Shown here: in pieces, positions 9,998 to 22,274 of the stretch
Numbering within the stretch: position 1 is the first letter of the stretch
Layout: the number at the start of each line of letters is the position of its first letter
DNA from: Calcarisporiella thermophila CBS 279.70
Taxonomy: Eukaryota; Calcarisporiellomycota
Length of the DNA: 64,000 nucleotides
Reading direction: 5' to 3'
Assembly: GCF_041956535.1 (NCBI RefSeq)
Contig: NW_027192194.1
Location: forward strand, 794,802 to 858,801
Made by a program: the position numbers and the translations under genes
The notes under the pieces: model-generated
Database searches by the model: none
What the model was told of the DNA's origin: nothing
Seen by the model: the letters and a program-made list of their open reading frames with translations, nothing else

Positions 9998-12990
9998 TCA
10001 TATCTGTCCTTTTATATCTATCTTACAATACTTTTTCTTGGCCTCCTCAATGATCGGCAGGGTTATCTTGGTCAGCAGCATACCGTTGGGTTTGTCCGTA
10101 CACTTACCTGCCCCATGCTCCCCCAGAAACTTCGACAAGGCCTCAAGATCTTCAAACGCAAGCTCGTGCCGAAGAAATTCCAAGCTGATGCTTGGACGGT
10201 ACGCCTTGCAGATGGTGGCCATGGCCTTCACCCGCTCGCGCGCAACAAAATGATCCATCAAATAACCACACATAAACGGGGCGGAGCGATAGAGGAGAAA
10301 GAAGAGGTGGTAGTTCGAGGTGGCAATCGCGGAGCGGACGCGGAGGGCATGGGCGACGGCTCGATCCTGCTTCTGCTCCTCCGTGAGTTCGGCCATGACT
10401 CCATTGACCTCTATCGGGATTGGGAGAAACAAGTGTCAGCAGGCATACAAAGAAAAAAAAGAATCATCCAAAGTGGATCACGAACCGGTTCGGTTCTGCG
10501 TATGTAACAAATACAATATCCTGTAAGCCGTGAACTCCATCACTTTCCCAGGTAACCCAAGCTTGTAAAGCTGGTTAAGCTGCGATTGGCACTGATTGAA
10601 CTCGCCAAGGTCACCCTAACGGTCGGGTCCACATTAGCATTCCGTGGGGGAAAAAAGGTGTGGTGTCACAACTATACCTTTTCCAGCGCAATGCGGGCGT
10701 GGATTTCGTACACTTGAACAGTGAAGTCGTTCTTTATCCGTTGTACCTAGTTGGAATTTTTTTTCAAAAAATACAATTACGTAAAATAGTCATTATCATG
10801 GACTGTTTTCTCCACATCCATTAGTAAAGGTGAACTCACCGTTAGGTCCTGGCGCATCGACTTGAATTGATCGCAGATATAGGTGTAGTTGCTTTCCTTT
10901 TTCCACTTGAATTTCAGAAGCTCGAGGGTCTGTTTCAACACAGGTAGTGGGCGTACCGTCGAAGGGTCTGGGGCGGAAGTTAACCTGAGGTATTGCTTCT
11001 CCAAAGTTTGGCACTGTAGAAAGGGCACAAAGGTGAATTCGAGATCATGGGTCAACCCATTTCCAGCAAAATACTCACCGTTCCCACAATGGTATATTCA
11101 TCCCAATCAATCACATCCTACGTTGAAGAGACAAATCATGAGGCCATCCATCTATTCATGATAACTATCTAGGAGACTCACAGGGTTATAGGTAGGAGGT
11201 TCGGGGGGAGGGGCCGGCGAGGGTTGCTTAGCATTAGATTCGTTAGTTTGAAACCGCTTGAGTCGCTTCTCTCGCTTCCGAAGCTCCTCCTCGGTCTCCT
11301 CGATGGAAAGTAATGGAATGTCAGGGGTGGAGTCGCGAGTTGTACTGAAACAAAAAAAGAAATAAGACACAGACATCTGGTAAGTCGCTATGTTCGTGGA
11401 TCAGCAGTGAAAGATTATTTTACTTCTTCCGTTTGGACGACTTGGTCTTTTCCACATCTGTGCTCGATAGGTCAATGAAGCTAGGAGTGCAAGAAGAGTG
11501 CATAAGAGATCAATCCATAAAGGCCACAAGCCATCAATTAGATTACTCCAAATTCTCCCGTGTTTTATTTTTGAACCTCTCCACACACCTCGGCAGTGGC
11601 ATGTTATCCCAATCTGTCGTGTTAATCCTGCCTCGACGGAATGCATCTGTTACGATTTCTTTGAGTTCCTCCTGCACTTTGTCCTTGTAGCTCTCAGGAA
11701 TGTTCTCAAAAGCCCGATTGATATAATTCCTAGAAACGACCACAGGTGTCAATTATTAACCAACTGGCCAATGGCATATCCTATCATTAAGAGGTTCCTA
11801 CTTCAACGGCACTGGCCAGGATTTTTGGCCAGTCTCTCCCTGCTCGTTAGTTTCAGAAGTTGAAATTTCCTTTGGCCGCGAAGAGGTTGAAGAGGGCGGG
11901 GTCGGCTGAGCAGACTGTGTAGTGGAGGGAGTGTCAGAATCAAATACAATTCTTTTCTCTAGTAATTTTCCCTTTGGTTTGACTGAAATATAAGCGGGGG
12001 CTAATGGTACATATGAAAAAAATAAGAATTCGTTAGGATATAAAGGATGCGGCTGTATTATGCACACAAGGTTCAGCAAACCTTCTTTGACTCCACCCGG
12101 TTTCACGTCAAATCTTCGCTTGCTTTCCACCTTTTTCTCTTTCTCCTTTCCTTCCACACTCGGCGGAACGGGCTGCTTCACAATACTAGCATAAGACCGC
12201 TTTTCGGGTCCTTCCGTGGCCTTTCCACTCTCCGCTGTGTTGGAACCACCACTTGGCCTCATGAGAGGAGGTTGGGAACCGGGAGGAGTGGGATGATAGC
12301 CATTAGCGCCACTAATATATCGATAAATCATTTTAACATTAAAATATAATGATCCATTAAATCTAAAGCATGAAGAAGCCATATATACTTTGCCGTGGCA
12401 GGTGTGCTACCCGGAGGAGCCTTCGATGCCGCATAGCTATAGTCCGGTGTAGTCCCCGGCGCTGCCACTGGTGCTGATGGTGGCGGAGGCGCTGTGGGAG
12501 GTGGTTGCGAGTAATTAGCCGCTTGTCCTGGTGCTGGATTATAAGAATAAGGATATGAATAATAATATCCATACGGATAGCCATAAGTAGACGGGGGAGC
12601 CGCAGCAGTTCCACCCGCCTGTGATACACCTGGTTGGGACGGCGGCGGCGGTGGAGGAGGTTGAGGATAATTAATTGCGCTCGAGGGAGGATTATGGACG
12701 GTAGAGTTGGTGGCAGTATTCACACCAGGAGGAGGAGGGTTTTGCGGAGCAGCAGTCGAGTAATATGCATTATAATTGTACGCATCTGCAGGGTATTGGG
12801 CATAGTACTGAGGATAGGCGGAGTACGGATTCTGCGGTGGTTGACTCTGGGATGCATAAGAGTACGATGACCTAAAGGAAGACACCAAGGATCAGCTTTA
12901 AAGCAGGGATCTAGAAAGAAGAACTCCTGAATGATTACCAGGACGGATTTCCTGATCCGCCTGTTTGGTAGCTGTCTTTCGAGGGATCCA
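9998..12990 (-). CDS. SAC3/GANP-domain protein, THP3/LENG8-like (5' end unresolved)
   Basis: Exons, 5' to 3': about 12990-12939, 12871-12389, 12311-12082, 11982-11802, 11729-11589, 11480-11424, 11344-11182, 11117-11079, 11013-10840, 10746-10678, 10615-10486 and 10410-9998. The N-terminal third is Pro/Tyr/Ala/Gln-rich. The middle has [10 protein letters not shown]...[12 protein letters not shown] and the C-terminal half has [29 protein letters not shown] and [22 protein letters not shown]. This is the SAC3/GANP PCI-type pattern of yeast Thp3 and human LENG8, linked to mRNA processing and transcription elongation with Csn12. No ATG lies in frame in the first two exons, so the start is missing or in a further upstream exon. 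Several donors are weak (GTTCGT, GTGTGT). Confidence 0.85.
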
Positions 12991-13034
12991 GGTTGTTGCT
13001 CGCTTTTGCTCGCAATCAGTAAGACGCAGATGGG

Positions 13035-13178
13035 ATGCCTAAGGGCAAGGAAAAAGAAAGCCAGGAAATGGAACTATACGGACTAGCGTCGATCACTGCA
13101 AAGTACGACTTCGAGATCGGGATGCGGTTTCTACAGCTGGAGCAGAAGGAAATAAGACGAATGGTGGAGGAGATATAA
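13035..13178 (+). CDS. Small open frame, 47 aa, unknown
   Basis: An ATG-started frame of 47 codons sits in the gap between the THP3-like gene (minus) and STE11 (plus). It encodes a highly charged, helix-like peptide (starts MPKGKEKESQEMELYG, ends KEIRRMVEEI). Third-position variety and residue composition look like coding sequence rather than the low-complexity frames nearby. I do not recognise it. It could be a microprotein, an unannotated 5' exon, or chance; it lies inside the region where the THP3-like start should be found on the other strand. Confidence 0.35.
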   Translation: MPKGKEKESQEMELYGLASITAKYDFEIGMRFLQLEQKEIRRMVEEI

Positions 13179-13421
13179 TCTTAGCGATCAACCTTGGACA
13201 GCCGCGTTTATTGAGCACTTTGGTTTCTGAAAATCAGAACACTCGGTGGCTTAGAGTCCGGTTACACCATTTCCGTCGTTGTGCCGCTTGAGAGTGGGTT
13301 ACTGTTATTATTCTGGTATCAATAAAATAACAAAGGTGTCATGTTGCATGTCAGTTCATAACTTCATCTCATAAAATTTGTATTTCTTCCCTCCAGTCTT
13401 TACTTGCATCATCTATTCTTG

Positions 13422-16400
13422 ATGGAAACTTTCCATCCCGTCAACTTCGATCTGCTCAAGCAGCCATCATCTTCCCCAGCCAAACCTCTCATCAATGAAG
13501 GCGGCCTTTATTCAAATAGGAAGATGCTCCCACACTCACCCAATTCCCCACAAGTTCCACTTCCACAGCCGAATCAATCCTCGTATCTCACCCCACCAGC
13601 CTCTACCGAATCGCTAACGCTCGACACTGTACGGCAATGGTCGAAGGAACGAGTGGGAACATGGCTCCACGAGTGCCACCTTGGGCATCATGAAAGAGTT
13701 TTTACGGGTACGGTACAATTGTGGTGGATGGATTCACCAGATGAGATGTATTAATATGCATTGGTTGTGTAGGAAACGATGTGAATGGTGAAGTCCTGTT
13801 AGAGATAGACAATATGTTTCTTAAAGAAATGGAGATTCCGACAGTAGGAGAGCGTGTACGCATCCTAACTGCAGTGCGAGCTTTGCGCCGTGAATGCATG
13901 ATGAACCAACATCTACCACAGAGAGTGAGTCTATGGCGCACTTCCACCGAGACTTGTGCCCTTAATTGACTTGAATGCTCTTAAAATTAGAATCTTCGCC
14001 AAGAGGCCGATTTCATTCGTCACCGATGGGAGAAATTTTCGCCACTACTTAGCTCCACCTCGCCCGCCCGCCTGCTCTCTCGTTCAGACTCGAAAAAGAA
14101 TAGATATGATTTATCCGATCAGCTATCACCGATAGAATCCACAAAGGTATGTCTCAGTTCTTGTGCACGAAAAGAATTTATTTTTCCAGCTAATATCCTT
14201 TCTCCGGTTTTCAGAGGAACTCCGTTGAAGCGGATATTATGTCATTGGAGCATGTCAAACAGGTAAAGATGATACGAAGTACTCATGTGCATCCATCACT
14301 AATAGCGACCTATTCTGTCATTAGCGGTGTGTGCGTGTGATTGGGGATGATGGCCAAACCAGCGTGGTGGATGTTAGCAATGTATCTGATGCAAAGTCCA
14401 TTCTCGACAAAGTGCTCCACAAGTTTGGTATTAATGATCGGTCAGACAGATACGCCATTTTCGTGACTTCTGGTGGAACGGATAAGAAGGGCGAAGGTAA
14501 ACTAGCCATGCTAGCCCATTGTCTTTCTCAGTCATGTGGATTAACAATGCATTTTACTAGCCTCGGCCCGAATGATTAATGACAAGGAGCTTGTGGAAAT
14601 TTGTAAGTCGGTCGATCGTCCCGAGCGAGACCGTCTGATTTTACGCAAGCACCACCAATTTATCACACATAATGAGTTCAAGCGCATGGGATCGGTGAAC
14701 CGCTCGGTGAACCATCAGTACCAGAAAATTCAAAAAATCCAGAAGATATTCGGCGAACTGCCCCCCACCTATCCCGAATTCGTGCGGTCTCCTGGTCGTG
14801 TGAAGACCTTTGTGGGTGAGCGACCACCAAGCGAATTGATCTCCTCGAACCTAGCCGAGTTTTTCCCTGGTCATCGAACGGACCTCTTGGCGGAGGTAGG
14901 CACAAGGGTATCCATGCGGGCAAGTCATGCGTCGAGATTGGTGATGGATGGACGCGATTCCGAGATAGATCGAGGCAGTGCGGCCAACGAAGAGAACGCG
15001 TCCCATTCAAACAATCGGCGAAGGTCGTTTGCCTCGGTGTCGGTGAGCAGAACTCCTAATCGGTCCTCGAGTAAGCGGTACTCGATGATTCCGATGGATA
15101 ACATCAAAACCCAGGTCGAAGCATTACGGCACCAACGAAGCCCGCTTGCAGAAGTTCAAGAGGAAGGAAGTGATGAAGAAACATTGGCAGAGGAGAAGGA
15201 GGAGGAAGAGGAAGAGGAGGGAGCAACCACTGCAGCCATCGTTTTTGGCCTAGAGGACTCATCAAAAAGCGATGAGGCGGTGTTTGAGGACGCGGAAGAA
15301 GTGGGAGTTGAAGCTAGTGTAGAAGAGGTGGTTAAGCAAGGTAGGAATGCAGCATGGTTCAGTTCATCTAATCTAGACAACCCACTTATATTTCTTGTTT
15401 CTATCGCGTAGAATCCAAAAAACTAAAATGGATGAAGGGTGCTCTGATCGGACGTGGATCTTTCGGTGATGTCTATCTTGGTTTAAATGCGATAAGCGGA
15501 GAGCTGATGGCCGTCAAACAAGTGGAAATTCCCCAAGTGAACTCGGCAACGAAGGAACGAAAGAAGGCTATGGTAAAACCAATTTTTTCCCCCTTTCTTT
15601 GACCACCCACCGCTAATTCGTTTGTATGGCTTTTTTGTTAGTTGGACGCGCTACAATTAGAGATTTCCCTATTGAAAGACTTGCACCACGAGAATATTGT
15701 CCAATATCTTGGTGAGTGCTATGTTACCTCCAATGTTTTACACAACATTTCCCCTAAAATAGAATATCCTGACTTCTTTCAGGCTCAAATTGTGACGACA
15801 CCCATTTTTACATCTTTTTGGAATATGTTCCTGGAGGGTCGGTCGCAGGCCTTTTGGCTGACTACGGTGCATTTGAAGAGCCACTTGTGCGGACCTTTGT
15901 CAAGCAGATTCTTCACGGTTTAAGGTATTTGCATGAGCGAGATATTATCCATCGAGATATTAAAGGCGCAAATATCCTGGGTACGTTATCGAAATTGACT
16001 AAATCAATGACAAACTGTGCAATAGTTAACTTTTCGCCTATCTTCCCCTCATTTTAGTGGATAATAAAGGGTGCGTGAAGATTTCAGACTTTGGTATTTC
16101 GAAAAAGATCGAGGACGGTAAGTCAACCATGGCGATTTCCCGATGAATCACATAAATCTAACCGCGTCCCACTTTATAATAGATATTCTCACTGCGTCAG
16201 GAGCAGCACGACCCTCATTTAAGGGATCTGTGTTTTGGATGGCGCCCGAAGTGGTGAAGCAGACGCAATACACCAACAAAGCAGATATATGGTCACTCGG
16301 ATGCTTGGTCATCGAGATGTTAAGCGGTGACCACCCCTGGCCAAGCTACACGCAGATGCAAGCTATTTTCAAGGTAAGCTATTTCCTTATCCAAGTAGGT

Positions 16401-16670
16401 AAATAACTCAGCTCGTTGATATATGCCATTTCTTCTCCTTTAGATTGGTCGATACGCCGCTCCTGATATCCCTGAAGTGGCTTCCAGCGATGCTCGAGAC
16501 TTTTTGCAGCGCACCTTTGAATTGTAATTGTCTTTGCCTTGAATGGATGAAAGATTGACCCTAATGGCTTTATCTTCATTTTGCTTTATAGAAATTACCA
16601 AGACCGTCCTTCAGCCACCGAATTACTAAAACATGCCTTCCTAGCGCAACCGGGTGGATCCACGCCCTAA
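13422..16670 (+). CDS. MAP kinase kinase kinase, STE11/Byr2 type
   Basis: Thirteen exons (13422-13707, 13773-13924, 13991-14146, 14215-14262, 14325-14496, 14561-15340, 15412-15572, 15642-15711, 15783-15980, 16058-16117, 16183-16373, 16444-16523, 16592-16670) give 810 aa. A SAM domain lies at about 69-137 ([13 protein letters not shown]...[14 protein letters not shown]). A ubiquitin-fold Ras-binding region begins about 215 ([17 protein letters not shown]). An acidic linker precedes a STE-family kinase domain: GRGSFG (545-550), K567, [15 protein letters not shown] and the activation loop [14 protein letters not shown]. This is the Ste11/Byr2 layout: it phosphorylates the MAPKK in the pheromone, filamentation and osmotic cascades, with the SAM domain binding a Ste50/Ste4-type adaptor. 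The ATG at 13422 is the first in frame. Confidence 0.95.
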
Positions 16671-16870
16671 CTGTTTTATTTTTTACAAATATTTATTTTT
16701 TTTCTCCTAATATGTTAAGGATCCATGTATTTCCTGATGCTGAAAAGTCTGTGTTTTTTAGATTTTTTTTTTCAAGTGGTTACTTTACTTCCAGCTTTTT
16801 TCCTTTCTTTCCTAATGTTGTAGTTTTTTACTTTTATTTATTTTTTTTTAATAATAATCTCATTTCCACG

Positions 16871-18106
16871 TTATTCGGACGAGTAGTCTAAAATCTCAGA
16901 GCCACTTGAGGCGAGCTCATCAGCGATGCTTCGCACATCTACATCCAGGCGTAATGGGATGGTTTCATGTGTGAAGTACGGATACTTCAAAACCTACCAA
17001 GGCAAATCAATTAGCACACTCATCTCAGCGGGCAGAAAATAGCTAGACAACTTGTTCGCAGCTTATTCGACGTGAAGCGGAATACACGAGGATTTTTTCC
17101 AAAATCCTGAGGGCATCTAGGGACGCAGGTATCCGCTTGTCGAGTGGCAAGGCGGGGAGCGGTTGGAACAAAATCTTTCCATAATCGGGCATATCTTTCC
17201 ATTCCTATGGATAAGCTACATTAAAAATATCCATTGCTTCTTATTCAGAGGGGTATATAAGGGGTTACCGGCCAGGTCAGCTCGTCGGGTGTTCCGAGCA
17301 ACTCGAATATGCAAATTACTTGATGAATATCACTTCGTCCGCAAAATAGTGCCTTATCTCGAATAAATAGCTCAGCAAACACACATCCCGCAGACCAAAC
17401 GTCTATGGCACAAGTATAGTTCGAGGAAGCGAACAGAAGTTCTGGTGCACGGTACCACCTTTTTCAAAGAGAAGTTGGCAATGTCAACACCAAGCTACTT
17501 ACAGATGGCTGTGTTGCTCACACTTGAATACCTTGTCCCAACGTGAGCGCTCTTATTTTCGTTGGCTTTCGCCATCACCGCCGTACCAAAATCGGAAATT
17601 TTAAGGACACCCTCTGGAGATATAAGCACGTTGGTCGGTGAGATATCACGGTGCATAAAGCCGCATTCATGAATGTAATCAAGACCACGGAAGAGCATAT
17701 AAGCACAGGATTTAATCTGGAGAGCAGAGAGAGGAGGGCCGTTGCGAAGGAGACCATGCAAGTCGAGAGGTAAAAAAGGGTATATGAAGGTGTGGGTGAG
17801 GTCGTCTTCGGATTCAAAATAGTCAAGAAGAGACACCACCTATCGGGTGTTTAGGGAAACAATTAGGAGGTAAGTCTACCACAGGTGCTAGCTAGAGATA
17901 GAATAAATAGCTACATTTTCATGATGCAACTTCTTGGATCCTTCTAGTTCACGCTTTGCGTGTTGCAAAACCTCTTTCATCATAACATTTTGCGTCGGCC
18001 CAATACGTTTCAGCGCCACCAGTTCACTTGTTTGAATGTTGCAAGCTTTATATACGTTTGAATAGGTTCCTTCTCCAACATGAGAGAGGATTCTGTACTT
18101 GTCCAT
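16871..18106 (-). CDS. CDK-family protein kinase (CDK20/Csk1-like), altered catalytic loop
   Basis: Five exons (18106-17915, 17839-17532, 17458-17269, 17204-17052, 16993-16871) encode 321 aa. The protein starts MDKYRILSHVGEGTYSNVYKA and has the ATP lysine in LVALKRI, DFGTAV, GTRWYRAPELL, DVWSAGCVFAEL and a CMGC insert with WPEWKDMPDY. No PSTAIRE-type helix is evident. The best family match is the CDK20/Csk1 class of CDK-activating-like kinases. The catalytic loop reads HRDISPTN: the Lys normally two residues after HRD's Asp is Ser. The Asp, the Asn and the DFG are kept. Function is therefore uncertain: active with relaxed chemistry, or a regulatory pseudokinase. It is divergently arranged with NPR2, 132 bp apart. 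Confidence 0.8.
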
Positions 18107-18238
18107 GGGGATTCAGCTCCTGTTTTTCGAACTTCTCTATCTCAATAACTAAATATTTGCCACGAAAAATACACAGTCACAACTGGAGGTAGATTCATTT
18201 TCTCTATGAACTATAGTTAGGTCAAAGAATTGCTTCAG

Positions 18239-19891
18239 ATGGAATTCCAAGGCTTTCCTCGCCTTCTTTCTGTATTCTATGCAGAATTTCATCCGGATAA
18301 AGGCCCCAAGGTACTATATGAAGTACCTGAAGGCTCAGTGCTTCCTACACCCAATATAACACCTCTTGTCGATTTCGATTCTATATCTGAATACATCGTT
18401 CCAAAAGAAGAGCTCTCAGACCGCCTCGTTACCATCACGACGGGTCATCACAAAGTCATAGGCTATCCTGTACGCCTTGAAGGAATTCGATACCACAAAA
18501 GGAGGAATTTGTTCCAGTTTAATTTGTGTTTTGTATTCGATAAAGACGCGGAAACAAGCAGCTATGATCCAGTGGTACGAAAATGCGCACGTGTGTTAAA
18601 GGCAATAGAGGTAGGTCGTTAGATGTTTTGGATTGTATGCAGATCACAAGTTTCCCGTCTCATGAATTAACCTTTGTGGATATGCATTTTTAGGAGGAGA
18701 ATCTTTTTCTCTCAAATTCGTCTACAGGGGTTGCCGTTCAAAATCTTATTGAGCAGCTTCTAGAAGATCTTAACAGCTACTGCGAATGCCAAATACCTAT
18801 AAGTAAGACGAATCTTTGTAAACTCTTTTTTATCTTTACTCTGCGTGCCCACACTTCATCTCTAATCTTGATTAGACCCAGCAAATACCATTAATCTTAA
18901 GCTCTTCCCCACTTATCCTAATCCACCCCCCGTATACGATTATCAAGTTCCAATATTGACTGTTAATGTTGAGGCACTCATGGATGTGAGTTGGGACATT
19001 ACCATGCAACGTATCGCCAAGCACATTGATGGAGTAAAACATGTGCGCAAAATTGCCCATCTTGCCGAAGTGGAGCCATCCTTAGCACGCAAATGTATGG
19101 AGCACCTATTATATTATATGTGCATTATCATGGTGGATATATTCCAGGTAAGAATCAGTGTCTCTGATGAAATGATCTTGCACATTAAGTATTTATATGC
19201 AATATCAGTTCGGAAATATTTATGCTACAAGGCCGGACGTGAAAAAATTGACGGAAGACATAACATTACAAAATGAATGCATTTCATACTGTACAAAGCC
19301 TGGTATTCAACTTTTTAATTTCTTGATTAGTCCTGCTTGGAATACATGTTAACCTATTTACACGATTTGACGTGAAAGATATGCTTCCGCCACCCTTTTC
19401 AAAAATACTGAATATTTATTGTAGCTTGAGACACGGGCTAACGCTTCGGGATTGGATAAAACAATACGATGTCTCTTCCTATAATATTGATATTCGGTCA
19501 GTAGATTGGATTATATCATTGCTAGCATATTCAGATGTCGCGGTTGTTAATCTAGTTATTTTTATAGACGCTTCATCTCGTTTGGCGTGATGAAAGGGTT
19601 CCTCTATCGAGTCCATAAATATCCTTTGTTGCTCAACAATGTACAGCCGGAGAACACAATTGAAGGAGATTATCCTGCATCTTATTCAGAGATATCGCCA
19701 CGACTGCGCAAGTAATTATAATTTCATTATGTAATGCTGGATGATTTATTTGATCATCCCTTTGATGAAATGACAGGTATCTTACGGGCACCCATCACTA
19801 TGATGAGATTTGTACAGCGCTCGAGGTTAGCGCACGAGAGCTCGACGACACACTAAGATCAAACCCAAATGTCGTGTTTTTGTATCGATAG
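18239..19891 (+). CDS. NPR2: Nitrogen permease regulator 2 (NPRL2), SEACIT/GATOR1 subunit
   Basis: Seven exons (18239-18610, 18694-18802, 18876-19147, 19209-19302, 19331-19496, 19568-19711, 19777-19891) encode 423 aa. The start MEFQGFPRLLSVFYAEFHPD with KGPKVLYEVPEG, SEYIVPKEEL and NLCFVFD is the longin-domain signature of NPR2/NPRL2. Later WDITMQRIAKHIDGVKHVRKIA and YDEICTALEVSARELDD belong to the C-terminal winged-helix part. With NPR3 and IML1 it forms the GAP complex that shuts down TORC1 when amino acids are scarce. The ATG at 18239 is chosen because the residues after it align with the family start. Confidence 0.95.
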
Positions 19892-20971
19892 CTTCGTGTA
19901 TTCACACTATTTGCTCTTTGTTATTTGTTATTTGTCATTTTTTTCTTTGCATAGCTTACTAATGGTTGTCACTTTAATATATGGGGTTTTTGAGGCCGGA
20001 GGTTTCTGCTGGTGCTTATGAAAGCATATTTTTTCTGGAGTATCTCAAACGGCACTAAGACTCCAAAAATAAACACCAGGAAAGAGAAGCTTTGTAATGC
20101 TCAAACATTGGCATCGCCTTAAGTCTTGTTAACTAGGCTCCTACGAACAACGAGTGTTCAGCCTGACCGATAGTGAAGTTGAAAAATCTCGAAACTACAA
20201 AATTGATTATGGAAATACCCAAACCATTTTCAAGTTTGCTCAACAACAACTCCACATCATATGTCCAGCGATGCCTGCGTCATACTCCGTATGTGGTTGG
20301 CTTTTTATCATTGTGATAATCCTAATAGTGTTGACTCTGGCAACTCCGTCGGCGATATTTCGCACTCACAAAGTTCAGTGGACTCCTTTTAGACCGAGCT
20401 TAACTCTGCCAATAATGGGGCCAGTTGAAAATGTGCTACGGTCAGCCTAGCTCACTTCGGCTAAGCAAATCCACCGCCAAACTTAGAGACTGGGATGGCA
20501 TGAGGCCAGTGACTAAGCCAAAGCGGGATTAACTGCAAATAAATGATAAATTCATTACTTCCCGATACATTTAGATGGAAATCGCAGCAACCCCCTTGGG
20601 CCGCTCCTCAGGGCAGCAGCCGTCGCGTCTCTTCAGCCGGTCGGCATGGAGGGCCAAACTTCACATAATGACATTTCATCATCCAAGAATACGTGGCAAG
20701 GTTTCCTTTTGTGCTCATTTTCTGAGCAAAGGCCTATGATTTTGTAATTCGGTCTGGATCCCTCAATATAGTTAAAAATCAAATCTGGTCAGATTTGGTT
20801 GTACAAAATGCGCGTGAATTGCATCTTTAATATGGACTTTTCCCTCTCTTATAATGAGCTCGGCGCGTTCTTCGTCCCTTATTGCTGTCTGTCCGACCTA
20901 GTTTTTCCTTCCCCCTTCCCTTTGATTATCGATTCTTTCCATTCCTTAATCACTCTTCTCTCCTAAGTAAA
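19892..20971. other. 1.1-kb intergenic region
   Basis: This region holds the NPR2 3' UTR and the chitosanase upstream region. A plus-strand frame (20154-20450) has no upstream ATG; from its first ATG (about 20271) only 59 codons with one hydrophobic segment remain, and it is not supported as a gene. A pyrimidine-rich stretch (20884-20965) directly precedes the chitosanase start. Confidence 0.5.
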
Positions 20972-22274
20972 ATGCGGTTCAACTTGGGCATCGCCGTGAT
21001 TATGGCGCTTGTCTCATCATGCGCAGTCGCCGCTAAAGAATTTCCTTTTTGCAAAGGAAAATTTGCAAAGCGTGATGAGATTTGCAAAAAATTTCATTTC
21101 CCCCCTCCTGGCCAGGGACGTACATGTGTCACTCCTAAGAATGGGACAACGTTCTTCGATATCTCAGTAAGGCTCATTCGTATTTTTGCATAGCTACAAG
21201 TATACCTATTGGCTTTTTTGTTTAGGATCTACCTAAAACCACCTTCTCTGACCACGGACGAAAGATGGCCCAGCTCATCACAAAGTAAGTGTTAATTCAT
21301 TCTCCAATCTATAACACCGATGGCTTGGCATCCTTTTTCGACACCCCTATTAACTTTTTCTATCTTGCTCTATAGTGTTTTCGAAAATGGAAACAAGCAG
21401 TTCCAATACCAGGTAAATATACTCTCACATAACTGGACGCGTTTCTATATCTCATCTTGGTGCATTGCACTCTAATCGCGTTCATTATTCAGTATGTAGA
21501 GTATCTTGGAGACGGCCGTGGGTACACTTCTGGCAGAATTGGATTCACCACAGGCACAAACGACGCCTATAGGCTAATCAAGAAATATTATAAAAAGAAG
21601 AAAAGTCCTCTCAGTCGCTTTTTGCCAGAGTTGAAGCGCCTTAGCGATCTAAGCTTTTGCTCCACCAAGCGTGACGATATTAGTGGCCTTAAAGGGTACA
21701 AGAAAGCTTGGAAGCGCGCCGCCTGCAAAGATGCTGATTTCCGCAAGGCGCAAGACAAGGCAGTGCAGCAAATGTATATGGAGCCTGCGCTTCGGTTCGC
21801 TGGATACGCCAAGGTAAAAACGGAGCTAGGAAAGGCAATGCTCTATGATGTAATTATTCAGCACGGATGGCAGTGTATGTATAAAGAATTTGAGAGGTGA
21901 ATAGCCGAAGGTTTTAACTCATCCAATATCTAGATACCGAACCTGATATCAACATTTGGCGACTCATTAATCTTTCGGGAGGACCTCGCCGGAAGAATGA
22001 ATCCGAGAGTTCTTTCCTGATGCGTCTTATAACAACACGACGAGAAATGGCTTGCTGCGCAAACGATGATGTCTGGCCGGAATCTGCAAGCCGTATGGAC
22101 GACTGGATGACGGTCATCCGGTCCAAGAATTTCGACTTGAAAAAGCCCGTTGTACTCAAGAACTTTGGGGTTACAGTGACCGGAAAGGAGAACCCTCGGG
22201 TGCTGAACAAAAAGGAGTGTAAACCTTTCCTGAAAAAGGGCGGCGGAGGAGGCGATGACGATGAAGATAATTAA
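20972..22274 (+). CDS. Secreted chitosanase, glycoside hydrolase family 46 type
   Basis: Five exons (20972-21166, 21226-21284, 21376-21412, 21493-21874, 21934-22274) encode 337 aa. A signal peptide (MRFNLGIAVIMALVSSCAVAA) is followed by a Cys-containing spacer. The GH46 hallmark begins near residue 98 (YVEYLGDGRGYTSGRIGFTT); E100 is the expected acid residue and D121 a candidate partner, both to be confirmed by alignment. The mature enzyme should cut beta-1,4-linked glucosamine in chitosan, in the wall or outside the cell. The C-terminus is a Gly then Asp/Glu tail (GGGGGDDDEDN). GH46 is known mainly from bacteria and chloroviruses, while fungal chitosanases are usually GH75, so the family is unexpected. 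The introns look like those of neighbouring genes, so the gene is well settled in this genome. Confidence 0.85.

Noticed and set aside
10038-10507. Plus-strand frames over the last THP3-like exon
   Set aside because: Antisense shadow of the conserved SAC3/GANP exon.
20154-20450. Plus-strand frame with a hydrophobic segment between NPR2 and chitosanase
   Set aside because: It opens on GTG, the first ATG leaves 59 codons, and there are no splice partners or known domain.
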